Shown here piece after piece: positions 18,745 to 27,022 of a stretch of 37,862 nt of DNA (positions are counted from its first letter, which is position 1; each line of letters starts with the position of its first letter). Below the pieces are notes generated by a model. That model was not told the origin of the DNA, made no database searches, and saw only the letters and a program-made list of their open reading frames with translations. The position numbers and the translations under genes were made by a program. Source of the DNA: a virus; IMG/VR virus record IMGVR_UViG_3300044699_000041, positions 1-37,862 of that record. The stretch is one strand, 5' to 3'.

Positions 18745-18789
18745 AAATGGCGCGGGAAGTTGTAAGCAATGCCTGTGCCACGGTAAACT
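18743..18789 (+). promoter_or_regulatory. Bipartite motif copy 2 (candidate phage promoter)
   Basis: AAAAATGGCGCG at 18743-18754 and GCCACG at 18777-18782, then TAAACT at 18784-18789, repeat the layout at 7003-7048. Here a TTGTAA at 18760-18765 lies 18 bases before TAAACT, a passable sigma70-like pair, though copy 1 lacks such a -35. The region is AT-rich for this genome and precedes a gene with a GGAGG ribosome site. Confidence 0.42.
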
Positions 18790-18816
18790 ATTAAGATAGA
18801 CGGAGGTTTCCCACCC

Positions 18817-19749
18817 ATGGCCTATGGCGATTACAATCCCGAAGTCGAGGACTACCGCGCCACTGGTGCGGGGATCCCGATCAACCCAGCGGCCGCGGCG
18901 ATCCCCGGCACCAGCGCCCCGAAGCTCTCGGAGCAGGCGGTCTACGACCAGTACCGGGCGTCCAACCCCAACCCAGGCAGTGACTTCAGTGGCCTCATCG
19001 ACGCGTACAAGGCCGCGGGCTACGACGCCGGGAACTACATGTACGGCGACACCAAGAGCGGCAACGAGATCATGGTGAACGGCCAGAAGCGCAAAATGAC
19101 CGTCGGCGACCTCGGCCAGAACGGCACCAGCTGGTACAACTGGGGCGAGAACGACGGCGGGGGCAATCCGGCGGGCGCAGCGCTCGGTGGCATCGGCAGC
19201 GCCATGGCGATCCCGCAGGGCGGGAACTACGCCCAGAACACCGACAAGCTCAACTCGGTGTGGGACCAGCTGCTGGCCCAGTCGAAGATGGGTGAGAAAA
19301 TCGACACCAACGACCCGGTCTTCCGGCAGCAGGCCGACCGCTACGCCGCGCAGGTGGAGCGCTCCCGGCGTAATGCGGTCGCCGACAACGCCGAGAAGAT
19401 GTCCTCGCAGATGCTCGGTGGCAGTGGCGCCGAAGCGGTGGCGAACCGTGGCATCAACGAGCAGGCCGGGCAGGCGGCGGGACAGTTCGAGGCGCAGCTG
19501 GCCGCGAAGGAGCTGCAGAGCCGCCGGGACCGCATCCAGCAGGCGCTGGCGCTCATGGCCAACATGGGCAACCAGGAGCAACAGCGTGCACTGACCCAGG
19601 AACTGGGCCACATTGACGCGCAGCTGCGCGCCGCGGGCCTCGCGAGCAACGAGCGCATCGCCAACAACAACCTCGGATTCAACTACAGCAACCTGGAGGC
19701 GAACCAGAACAACCTCGCCCTCCGCGCCGCGCTGGGGGAGAATTTCTAA
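18817..19749 (+). CDS. Putative ejection (internal virion) protein, 310 aa
   Basis: ATG at 18817, GGAGG ten bases upstream. The N-terminal third is Gly/Pro/Asn-rich (VYDQYRASNPNPGSDFSGLI); the last 150 residues are a long Ala/Gln/Asn-rich helix (RYAAQVERSRRNAVADNAEK, QQALALMANMGNQEQQRALT). That composition and the order (three such genes, then a transglycosylase fusion) match podoviral ejection proteins, which leave the head with DNA and build a channel through the cell envelope. Intact; function inferred. Confidence 0.6.
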   Translation: MAYGDYNPEVEDYRATGAGIPINPAAAAIPGTSAPKLSEQAVYDQYRASNPNPGSDFSGLIDAYKAAGYDAGNYMYGDTKSGNEIMVNGQKRKMTVGDLGQNGTSWYNWGENDGGGNPAGAALGGIGSAMAIPQGGNYAQNTDKLNSVWDQLLAQSKMGEKIDTNDPVFRQQADRYAAQVERSRRNAVADNAEKMSSQMLGGSGAEAVANRGINEQAGQAAGQFEAQLAAKELQSRRDRIQQALALMANMGNQEQQRALTQELGHIDAQLRAAGLASNERIANNNLGFNYSNLEANQNNLALRAALGENF

Positions 19750-20654
19750 TGGGCTTCTGGTCAACTCTTGGCAAAATCGGGCTGATCGCGGGCGGCGGGA
19801 TCGCGACCGCCCTGACGGCGGGCGCCGCATCTCCCTTGTTGGCGACAGCGATCGGTGCTGGAATTGGCGCTGGTACCGGCGCAGGCACCGCGGCGATCGA
19901 CCACAAGAACATCTGGAAGGGCATGGCGACCGGCGCGGCGCTCGGCGGCGTCGGCGGTGGACTCGGCGCGGTGGCCAAAGGTGCTGGCGCGGCCAAGGAC
20001 GGGCTGGAGTCTGTCTCCGGCCTCGTGGGTGAAGGCGGAAATGTCGTCTCCTCGGCGACCCCCGGTTTCATCGACTCGCTGAAGCAGGCTGGACTGCAGA
20101 TGGTGACCGACCCGAAGACGGGGAAGGTCGACGTGACTCGAATCCTCAACGCGGCCGGTGACACGTCCGGCGCTGTCGCGCAGGGCATGGCGGCGGGGCG
20201 CGACAAGGAAGTGCAGAACTACAACACGGTCAACAACGCGGACATCGCCCAGCGCACGTTCGGCCTGACGTCACGCGGCCGTAACTACAGCGACGCGATG
20301 CGCTCGGCGCTCGCCATGAACATGAAGGACGCGAGCTTCGCTCGTCCCGAAGGCGTGCCGGACATCAAGATGCAGGGCGGGGCGAAGCCGTCTTCGCTCG
20401 GCCTCGAAGGCATGCTCGCCGCGCGCGCGATGAACAAGCAGGCGCAGGCTGGCTTGGACAACCCGGCGACGTTCAACCCGCTGCCGGACACCAAGGCCGG
20501 AGCCCTGGAGAACACCCTCGGGACCGTCGGCGCCGTCTCGAAGGGCATCGGCACGATCACCGCGGACCAGAACCAGAGCGTGATCAACGACCTCGTGAAG
20601 CAACTGCTCGCGAAGCAGCAGGCGCAGGACGGCACCACCGAGGAGAAGGGGTAA
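19749..20654 (+). CDS. Putative ejection protein with Gly-rich membrane segments, 301 aa
   Basis: ATG at 19749 overlaps the preceding TAA. Residues about 7-45 (IGLIAGGGIATALTAGAASP...IGAGIGAGTGAG) and about 57-77 are Gly/Ala-rich hydrophobic segments able to insert in membranes. The rest is helical and Ala/Gln-rich, ending KQLLAKQQAQDGTTEEKG. This fits an internal virion protein of an ejection channel. Intact; no family name recognised. Confidence 0.6.
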   Translation: MGFWSTLGKIGLIAGGGIATALTAGAASPLLATAIGAGIGAGTGAGTAAIDHKNIWKGMATGAALGGVGGGLGAVAKGAGAAKDGLESVSGLVGEGGNVVSSATPGFIDSLKQAGLQMVTDPKTGKVDVTRILNAAGDTSGAVAQGMAAGRDKEVQNYNTVNNADIAQRTFGLTSRGRNYSDAMRSALAMNMKDASFARPEGVPDIKMQGGAKPSSLGLEGMLAARAMNKQAQAGLDNPATFNPLPDTKAGALENTLGTVGAVSKGIGTITADQNQSVINDLVKQLLAKQQAQDGTTEEKG

Positions 20655-20658
20655 CCCC

Positions 20659-22264
20659 ATGCCCATCGACTGGAGGGAGACGCTCGGAGCCCTCGACCAG
20701 GACACCGCAGCGATCCTCGCACGACGCAAGCTCGAACAGCAGGGCTGCTCGACGTGATCAAGACGGCCGACACCCTCAAGAACAACGAGGTCAACCGGCG
20801 GACCAACGAGGAGTCGCGCAAGGCGAATGCTGTCTACCGGCGGGCCGCAACGGAGAACCTCAACCAGGGCATGGCCGATCGGCTCATGGAGAACCTGGGA
20901 CCGGGTGCCGACATCACCAACAACCCACAAGCGCAGCAGATCCTCGCTGCGGGCGGACGCGACGTCACCAACGTGCCTGCGGTCGCTCCGCAGTCCGTGT
21001 CCGTCACATCGCCGCGTGACCTCGGAAGCAGTAGCGCCGGGTCTGGCGACGGACGCCGAGGTGCGCCCGTGGCGCCGCCCGAGGGTCAGCCGACGTTGCT
21101 CGACGGCATCCAGCAGGCCGTGCAGCAGTCCGGGGAGAAGCCGAAGGTCCTGACGCAGGGCACGTACAAGCAGCGTCAGGAGCAGCAGAAGGTCAAGGAC
21201 ATCTACGACTTCTCCCAGATGGAAGACGGTGAGGAGAAAAAACAAGCTGCGCCAGAAGCTGCAGCTGCAGTACGGGATCCTCTCGAAGCAGTTCGGCGAC
21301 AAGGAGGACTTGATCACGGTCGGACCTGATGGCAAGGCGCAGGTCGTGGGCACCGTCACGCCCGGCTCGCGGATCGTCAAGCTCCCGGCGGGGCAGAGCG
21401 CGTCTGACGCGAGCAAAATCTCCGACCAGATGATCACCCAAATGGCCATGACGGTCGGCAAGAACGGGCTGAAGTTCACGCAGCTGAGTCTCCCTCGTTC
21501 AGCATACGGCGACGCGGTGCGCGAGCGGGTCTTCGAGAAGATGGGCGACCTGATCGCCACGGGGCAGCTCGACCCGGACTTCACCACGAACGGCGTGGAG
21601 CTGGCCTCGACCGCGAAGACCTACAGCCAGCTGCAGAGCAAGTACGCGATGATCGACAAGGCCGCAATGGACGCGAGGGACAACCTCTCGCTGGCCCTGC
21701 AGTCCAGCTCACAGGTCGACCGTCAGGGGATCAAGACGGACAGCCAGTGGCTGAACGAGAAAATCATCCCGTTCCTCCAGGCATCGCTCCGAACCCCGGT
21801 CTGTCGGACTTCCAGACGAAGCTCTACACGGGCCTGCGGGAGTACGTGAAGGTCGCGAACGGTTCGGCCGCGTCGATCGCGGAACCATCGAACCAAGCGA
21901 TCAAAGACGCGACCAATATGCTGAACACGGCCAAGGCCAGCGAGGACATCACCGCAACGATCAAAGCGATCAACGATGACATTTCGGTCGTAGAGCACAA
22001 CAACAAGCGCATGCTGGAAGGCACGCTGAACAAGATCCGGAACATCGGCAAGGGTCCCGGCACTCCGCCGCGCCTCCGGCGCCCGCGCCGCCACCTCCGG
22101 CGCCCGCGCCGGGAGGCGGAGCTGACTACACACCGCCGCCGGACGCCGGTGGACCGCTGCCGACTGGCAAGGCGGGCACCCGCGTGCGGATGAAGTCCGA
22201 CCACTCGAAGACGACCACTCTGAAGACGTACGGCCGCATCCCGGCCGAATGGGAACCCTACTGA
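20659..22264 (+). CDS. Putative ejection protein, about 535 aa (three frameshifts)
   Basis: Starts at the ATG at 20659 (MPIDWRETLGALDQDTAAIL) behind AGGAG. Indels near 20745, 21235, 21780 and in the proline repeat near 22065 break the frame; joined, it reads NEESRKANAVYRRAATENLN, PGSRIVKLPAGQSASDAS, DARDNLSLALQSSSQVDRQG, YTGLREYVKVANGSAAS, then a Pro/Ala linker and KTTTLKTYGRIPAEWEPY. It is long, helical and Gln/Ala-rich like its two upstream neighbours. TGA at 22262-22264 overlaps the next ATG. Role inferred from place and composition. Confidence 0.55.
22073..22110 (+). repeat. 17-bp direct repeat in a Pro/Ala linker
   Basis: CCTCCGGCGCCCGCGCC occurs at 22073-22089 and 22094-22110 (21-base period, seven codons), coding PPAPAP twice. 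It is typical of a flexible linker made by slippage and is a likely source of the nearby frame error. Confidence 0.75.
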
Positions 22265-24271
22265 TGGCTGACGCGGCCGCAGCACCCGAGGCCCCTCTCG
22301 CTGAGCTGAATCCGATCACGCCCAGTCGGGAAGACCTACATTCATACGTGAGCGAAGCGGCGAAGGCCAACGGCCTGAATCCGGACTTCGTGTCTCGTCT
22401 GATCCAGCAGGATCCGGGTGGAACCCGCAGATCGGCGCGTCGAAGCGCGGCGCCATGGGCCTTATGCAGGTGCTGCCCGCGACAGCCGCCGACTACGGCG
22501 TGACGAACCTCGACGATCCGCACGAGAACGTGCGGGCCGGATCTCGCACCTCGCGCGCCTGAGCAAGAAATTCAATGGCAACGAGGAGCTGATAGCGGCG
22601 GCGTACAACGCCGGTGAAGGTGCGGTCCAAGGCACACGGGAACACGGTTCCGCCATTCAAGGAGACGCAGGCGTATGTGAACGCCGTGGTTCCGATGGCG
22701 CAGCTGAACGACGTGCAGAAGGCCGAGACGCCGAAGCCCCCGTCACCAGCGGACGTGAAGAAGCAGCAGAACGTCGAAGCCTACGCGAAGGCCAACCCCT
22801 CGCTGTGGGACAAAATCACGCGGCTCAATCCGGCGCTCGCGGGCGCGGCGGGATTGCCGAGGGTGTGGGCACACCCTCGTGGAGCAGGCCAACCACATCC
22901 GTCCGATGCTGGAGAAGGTCCCCGGCGTGAAGACCGTATTCGACGCCATGGACGCCGCTGTGCCGCCGACGCAGGTGAACACGACGAACACGGCCATCCC
23001 GCAGAAGATTGGTTCATTTCATCACGAAGGGCGCCGAGTACGCCGCGCCGGGTGCCTTGGCTGCCAAGGGTGCCGGGGCGCTGACGGCGGGCGCGTCGCT
23101 GGTGCCGCGCATACTCGCGCAGGGTGTGGCCGGAGGCGCGGCTGCGGTGCCGGTGGCGCTGGCAGTGGGTGATAACCCGAAGGTTGCCGCTGTGGCGGGC
23201 GCCCTCGGAGGGGCTGCCTCTGAAGGTGCTGTGACGGTCGGTCCGGCGCTCCGCGAGAAGGCCGTCAAGATGATGTCCGGCGGAGTCAAGGCGTCGAAGC
23301 AGATGCTCCGGGGCTGGCCGGTCAACGCGCGCGGCGTCGGCAACGCCACGCGCCAGAGCGAACTTTCCGAGTTCATCCTCGACAACAACCTGACGCTACC
23401 CAAGGCGGAGGCGGAAGTCGCCCGGCTGGGCGGGCTGCTTGAACAGGCGAAAGCTGGACCGGGTCAACAGGTCGTGCCCGGCGCCGTGCAGGACATCGAA
23501 GACGCGCTGAAAGCAATCCAGGCGAAGTTCCCGAACGCGAAGCTGTCCAGCGACGTCGACGCGATGATCAAGGGACGGCTCTACAACGAGACGCCTGCGG
23601 TCCCGGCACAACCCGCCAGCAAGGTCCTCGGACCCAACGGCCAGCCCGTGACGCCTGCGGTCCCGGCGCAGCCTGCCGTGCACGTGCCGCGGACGGACGT
23701 GACGGCGACGGAGTTGCAAAGCCTCGCGCAAGACATGAAACCCTACACGCGTCCAGCGTGGGGTGTCGATCGGACGGCGACGCACGAGGCGGCGAAGGCT
23801 GTCGAGAGCGCGATCCGCGAAGGGGCGAACTCCGTGCCGGAGATGGCGGCGGCGAAGGAAGGCTACGGCGCGATGAAGACCGCCAAAGATGCCCTCGACG
23901 CTGCCAAGGTGCGGGCCGACCGCATGAACACGGTGAACGCGCTCCACGGGACGGACATCGTCACTGGCACGATCGCCGGGGGCATCGTCGGCGGCCCGGC
24001 GGGCGCGGCGGAAGCGGCTGGCGCGAAGCTGGGTATGAGCGGCATCAAGGAGTGGATGCGGCGGAACCCGATCGAAGCCGCGCACTACGCGAACTCCCTC
24101 TCGAAGGCACTGGCATCGAATGACACGAAGATGATCGCCACCATCATGAACCGGCTGACGCAGATGGGGGTCATTAGCGCCTTCGGCGGGAAGAAGACGG
24201 CTGGCGGCGGTGTCTCAGCTCAGAGCCTCATCGACCGGATGAAGGCTCAGAATGACGAGATGGTCAAATGA
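22264..24271 (+). CDS. Virion protein with N-terminal lytic transglycosylase domain (about five frameshifts)
   Basis: About 669 residues after joining frames near 22410, 22545, 22620, 22860 and 23010. The N-terminal domain is a soluble lytic transglycosylase-type peptidoglycan cutter: FVSRLIQQ-(ES)GWNPQIG, GAMGLMQVLPATAADYGV, and AAYNAGEGAV. The catalytic Glu codon falls exactly at an indel (GATCC, probably GAATCC). The C-terminal 420 residues (23009-24271) are Ala/Gly-rich with membrane-like stretches (GIVGGPAGAAEAAGAKLGMS), as in large ejection proteins that carry a transglycosylase (T7 gp16 style). The joined length and shared operon argue for one gene, though a split into two cannot be excluded. 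Ends overlapping the next ATG (ATGA). Confidence 0.7.
23591..23667 (+). repeat. 17-bp direct repeat (TPAVPAQPA twice)
   Basis: ACGCCTGCGGTCCCGGC is found at 23591-23607 and 23651-23667, 60 bases apart, coding TPAVPAQPA on either side of a short Gly/Asn linker in the C-terminal part of the transglycosylase fusion protein. Confidence 0.7.
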
Positions 24272-24537
24272 TCGACTGGGGCGCAATCGGCATCGCGGCG
24301 GGCGTGGCGGTCTTCGGCGTGATCACGACTGGAGTGGGCTACGTGAGCAAAAAACTGAACTTCCTCGACAAACGGCTGGCGGCACACGAGGCGTCGGATG
24401 CGGCGACGTTCCACGCGTTCTCGGAGAGCCTGACAGAGACGAAGGCCGGAGTGACGGCCGGGAACTTGAAGCTCGATCGGCTGGTGGAACGCCTCCTCGA
24501 CTCCCCGTCCCCGGCTCCGCGGCGTCGGAAGCGCTAA
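24268..24537 (+). CDS. Small single-span membrane protein (holin candidate), 89 aa
   Basis: ATG at 24268 overlaps the preceding stop. Residues about 5-26 form one hydrophobic helix (WGAIGIAAGVAVFGVITTGV), followed by a soluble coiled-coil-like region (FLDKRLAAHEASDAATFHAF, NLKLDRLVERLL) and a very basic end (RRRKR). Last gene of the virion arm, where lysis genes often lie. The layout fits a holin or another inner-membrane lysis or tail-associated protein; no endolysin is adjacent. Its TAA (24535-24537) overlaps the stop of the convergent gene. Confidence 0.5.
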   Translation: MIDWGAIGIAAGVAVFGVITTGVGYVSKKLNFLDKRLAAHEASDAATFHAFSESLTETKAGVTAGNLKLDRLVERLLDSPSPAPRRRKR

Positions 24538-24774
24538 TCGGCGTAGCGGATCTTGACCACCATCGTCTGCTTGCGGCGGTAGACGATCTTCGACTTCTCG
24601 ATCGTGTCGGTGACGAGCCCCTTCCGGTAGGTGATCTTCACCTGCGTGTCCGGTCTCCTCGAACGTGTCCTCGGGTTCGAGGTTGTAGTCCTGAGCGCTC
24701 CCGCCCTCGAAGAAGAACGACAGCCGCTCGATCGTCTGGTGGGTCGGGCGGTTGAGCTTATCTATAGGGTCCAT
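24534..24774 (-). CDS. Hypothetical protein, about 80 aa (one frameshift)
   Basis: Starts MDPIDKLNRPTHQTIERLSF at 24774, overlapping the upstream stop by 13 bases. The frame shifts near 24650 and reads VKITYRKGLVTDTIEKSKIV to YAD and TAG at 24534-24536. The C-terminal half is a basic beta-strand pattern. Last gene of the leftward arm. No family recognised. Confidence 0.5.
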
Positions 24775-24959
24775 TTCCGCACCTCTCCGCTTACGTCAGC
24801 GATGGCATTTTCAAGCTCCTTGACAGCGTTGGAGACAGCCCGCTGGCGCGTCGCCGCCGTGCCGATGCAGAACCCGAACTGACTCTTGAGAGGGTCGTGG
24901 CCGTCTAAACTCACCCACACGTCCCAACTCTCACGTTCTTGCACAACCACGATGTTCAT
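24762..24959 (-). CDS. Hypothetical protein, 65 aa
   Basis: MNIVVVQERESWDVWVSLDG begins at 24959 in a TAATG overlap, with GGGGGAGAGG just upstream as ribosome site. A short beta N-terminus is followed by a helix (RQRAVSNAVKELENAIADVS). The alpha/beta size and the 'HDPL.S...G.G...T...A...A..ELE' layout resemble small dsRBD-like or regulatory phage proteins, but I cannot assign a family. Confidence 0.6.
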   Translation of the reverse strand: MNIVVVQERESWDVWVSLDGHDPLKSQFGFCIGTAATRQRAVSNAVKELENAIADVSGEVRKWTL

Positions 24960-25135
24960 TAGCCTCTCCCCCCTGTCAGGTGCTGCCGAAGGTCCAGTTC
25001 CAGCTGGTAGATCGCGCTGCACAGAATCTTCCGTGCCACACCCGACACCGGAACCGGCAGCTTGTAAAGGGGCGTGTAGTCGACGAGGCGCGCGCGGAGG
25101 ATCTCAATGGCCTCCTCGGTGGCTTCAACGTCCAT
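24959..25135 (-). CDS. Hypothetical helical protein, 58 aa
   Basis: ATG at 25135 lies inside the end of the glycosyltransferase gene (11-base overlap). The sequence MDVEATEEAIEILRARLVDY...RKILCSAIYQLELDLRQHL is two amphipathic helices around a short Pro/Val loop. Intact, TAA overlapping the next ATG. Function unknown. Confidence 0.55.
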   Translation of the reverse strand: MDVEATEEAIEILRARLVDYTPLYKLPVPVSGVARKILCSAIYQLELDLRQHLTGGRG

Positions 25136-26266
25136 CGACCACCTCCCGCAGCGCCACGTCCATCTTTCCCCCCACGAACTCCCAGCTGAACTTCGGATGG
25201 TTGATATGCTCGAACCCACACTGCGCCTGCGCCGCGCGTCCGGCCGGGTCCTCCTCGAAGTCCAGCATCAGACCGCGCGAGTTCCTCGACGTCCGGAATG
25301 GCCCAGATCGTGTTGATCAGGTTCGTGGCGACCTGCGTCCCGGTGATGCCGTAGTAGCGCACGCCGCCGCTCGCCCACTCCCCCAGCGCCGAGTAGCGCG
25401 GCACGACTTGTGCAATACGTGACGCCATGCCCTCGGCCGTCGTCAGCCCCCAGCCTTCTCCCACCGTCGTGCTGACCTGGAGGTCGAGGGCAGCGTAGAC
25501 CAGCCTCAGCTTCTCGAACGGCGCGAACTGCGTCTCGACCTTGCCCCCGGTGAGCACCAGCCGGTCGACGATGCCCAGGCGCTTGGCGAGGTTCAGCAGG
25601 TCCCAGCCCCAGGAGTCGCGCGCGGCCATGTGCAGCAGCAGGTAGCCCGTCCCGCCCATCTCCTGGTAGCGCTTGAACGCCGCCATCGTGAGGTCGATCC
25701 GCTTGCGCGGCGCGTTCCGGTTCACGTTCCCCACGATGAACGCATCCAGTAGCACCTCGGGCATGCCCAGCGCCTTGCGGCGGTCCGCGTCGGCTGCGGC
25801 GCGTAGAGCCCGGCGTTGATGCCGTAGCCGATCGCGTCGGTCGGCGCCGTGCAGCCGCAGGCTTCCAGTTCGTTGGCCCCGAAGACCGTCGGCGCCAGCA
25901 CGAGCTTGCACTCGTTGAGCCCCGCGCGCACACCTGATTCGGCGCGTCGACGGGGCAGTAGGCCACGACGTTCGTCCCCTTGGGGATGGTTTCCAGGTAG
26001 TTCGGCACGACCCAGCTGTCCCCGGAGATCACCACGACGTCCGGCTTGATGGCCTTGCACAACTCGGGCATGCGCTCGATCCCGAGGTGGTCGCCTCCCA
26101 GCCCGGCCGGGTAGGTCTTCCAGGGGTAGTCGTGCGGGTCGCCGTTGTAGCCAATCGCGACGTGGTGCGGCTCCCAGCCCCGGAACATCAGCTGTTCCAG
26201 GAACCCTCGGGAGACGAACTCGAAGCCAGTCTTCACGACGCCGTCGGAGCACCAGAGAACCTTCAT
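25125..26266 (-). CDS. GT4-family glycosyltransferase (about three frameshifts)
   Basis: About 380 residues joined across indels near 25930, 25800 and 25285. The N-terminal Rossmann domain starts MKVLWCSDGVVKTGFEFVSR and has KAIKPDVVVISGDSWVVPNY. The C-terminal GT-B domain has GNVNRNAPRKRIDLTMAAF (the 'N.R.KR' donor-site motif), RLVLTGGK and the family's E-x7-E region in VGEGWGLTTAEGMASRIAQV. Such enzymes use a nucleotide-sugar. In phages they glucosylate modified DNA bases or alter host surface sugars; neither acceptor can be told here. ATG at 26266 overlaps the upstream gene (ATGA). Confidence 0.8.
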
Positions 26267-26463
26267 CGCTTGGTCACCACCGGGTCCGACTTACCCGCCT
26301 TCCGGAAGACCTCCGCGCGAAACGTGTCACACATCTGAGCGAGCACCTGTGCGTCGACGTCGCCGATTGCGATGCCGCCGCTCGCCGCGCTGTTGCCGGG
26401 GATCACCACGATGTAGTTCGGGACGTCCCACGGCTTGACTTCGATTCCGACGTTAATTCTCAT
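26263..26463 (-). CDS. Hypothetical protein, 66 aa
   Basis: Intact ORF MRINVGIEVKPWDVPNYIVV...GIAIGDVDAQVLAQMCDTFR, ending at a TGA that overlaps the glycosyltransferase ATG. A beta-strand pair followed by one helix. Coupled to the glycosyltransferase, so it could be a partner, but no family is recognised. Confidence 0.6.
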   Translation of the reverse strand: MRINVGIEVKPWDVPNYIVVIPGNSAASGGIAIGDVDAQVLAQMCDTFRAEVFRKAGKSDPVVTKR

Positions 26464-26663
26464 TCGTCTTCTCCTCGTGCGAGTCGTTTCCGGGTTGAGT
26501 GCAGTCGGTTGCTCCGACAGTAGGAACAGGAACCATGGTTTCGGCAGGTTCTGTCGAACCGTCGGGACTTACGATAGGGGCGTCGCCAGCTTGCTTTTTG
26601 CACGCCCCACACGTCCGGCCGATTTCGTCGGTTGACCACATACGGCATCGTGGACACCTCCAT
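26453..26663 (-). CDS. Small zinc-ribbon protein (one frameshift)
   Basis: ATG at 26663. Removing one G from the GGAGG just after the start gives MECPRCRMWSTDEIGRTCG...ACKK, a clean CxxC...CxxC zinc ribbon; the span is 3n+1, as expected. It is followed by a Pro/Thr/Glu-rich tail ending KTNEN and TAA at 26453-26455. About 69 residues. It lies directly downstream of the tRNA. Function unknown; zinc ribbons of this kind often bind nucleic acid or proteins. Confidence 0.5.
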
Positions 26664-26688
26664 TTGTGATTCCGCGGTCCGAGAGAAT

Positions 26689-26763
26689 TGGCTGGAAGGG
26701 CAGGACTCGAACCTGCATCTCCGTCCTTAACAGGGACGCGCTCGACCGTTGAGCTACCTTCCA
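26689..26763 (-). tRNA. tRNA-Asn (anticodon GTT)
   Basis: A full cloverleaf of 75 bases with encoded CCA. Acceptor stem TGGAAGG (26763-26757) pairs perfectly with CCTTCCA; D-stem GCTC/GAGC; anticodon stem CGTCC/GGACG around loop CTGTTAA, giving anticodon GTT (Asn); five-base variable loop; T-stem GCAGG/CCTGC with loop TTCGAGT; discriminator G then CCA. Its first ten bases overlap the end of the upstream coding region. It could support translation of the Asn(AAC)-rich virion proteins or replace host tRNA. Confidence 0.95.
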
Positions 26764-26918
26764 TCTTGTACGATCACGTAGTCGTCCACCCAGCCGGAGT
26801 CGACGATGTCCAGTTCAAAGTGCTGTGTCCCTGGAAACCAGACTACGTAGCTACAGCGGGTGCAGTAGCCAAACGCCCCACAGCGCTCCCAGGCATGGAT
26901 CCCGAGCCAGCACCTCAC
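26754..26918 (-). CDS. Small Cys-containing protein ending inside the tRNA gene, 54 aa
   Basis: GTG at 26918 overlaps a TGA (GTGA), the usual coupling here. The sequence begins MRCWLGIHAWERCGAFGYCT and contains CTRC, like common short phage 'C.LG.H.W.....Y.CxRC' proteins. It ends GWVDDYVIVQDGR with TAG at 26754-26756, so its last ten bases are the first ten of the tRNA. A longer reading upstream (from about 26990) is open but looks non-natural (Pro/Arg-rich), so I prefer this start. Confidence 0.45.
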   Translation of the reverse strand: MRCWLGIHAWERCGAFGYCTRCSYVVWFPGTQHFELDIVDSGWVDDYVIVQDGR

Positions 26919-27022
26919 AGAAGCTCCATCATTGCGTCGCGCCACTGCAGGTCGAACAGCATGTCTCGTCACCGATCTCAACCACGGCGGCGCGGACGGC
27001 CGGGGGACAGACACCAGCTCTT

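Noticed and set aside
20271-21587. 438-codon open frame on the - strand
   Set aside because: Antisense to two ejection-protein genes; no motifs and biased composition.
20700-24271. Programmed ribosomal frameshifts
   Set aside because: No slippery heptamer with a downstream structure at the breaks, and the breaks occur at random sites in many unrelated genes.
26453-26764. 103-codon - strand frame beginning at the tRNA
   Set aside because: Its first third is just the tRNA read as codons; the zinc-ribbon part explains better as a gene starting at 26663 with one indel.
26919-27022. Longer C-terminal extension of the MazZ-type gene through this gap
   Set aside because: The unshifted frame gives Pro/Arg-rich sequence unlike the family; the shifted frame with KPLTNKQRRAL and a TGA at 27023 fits better.
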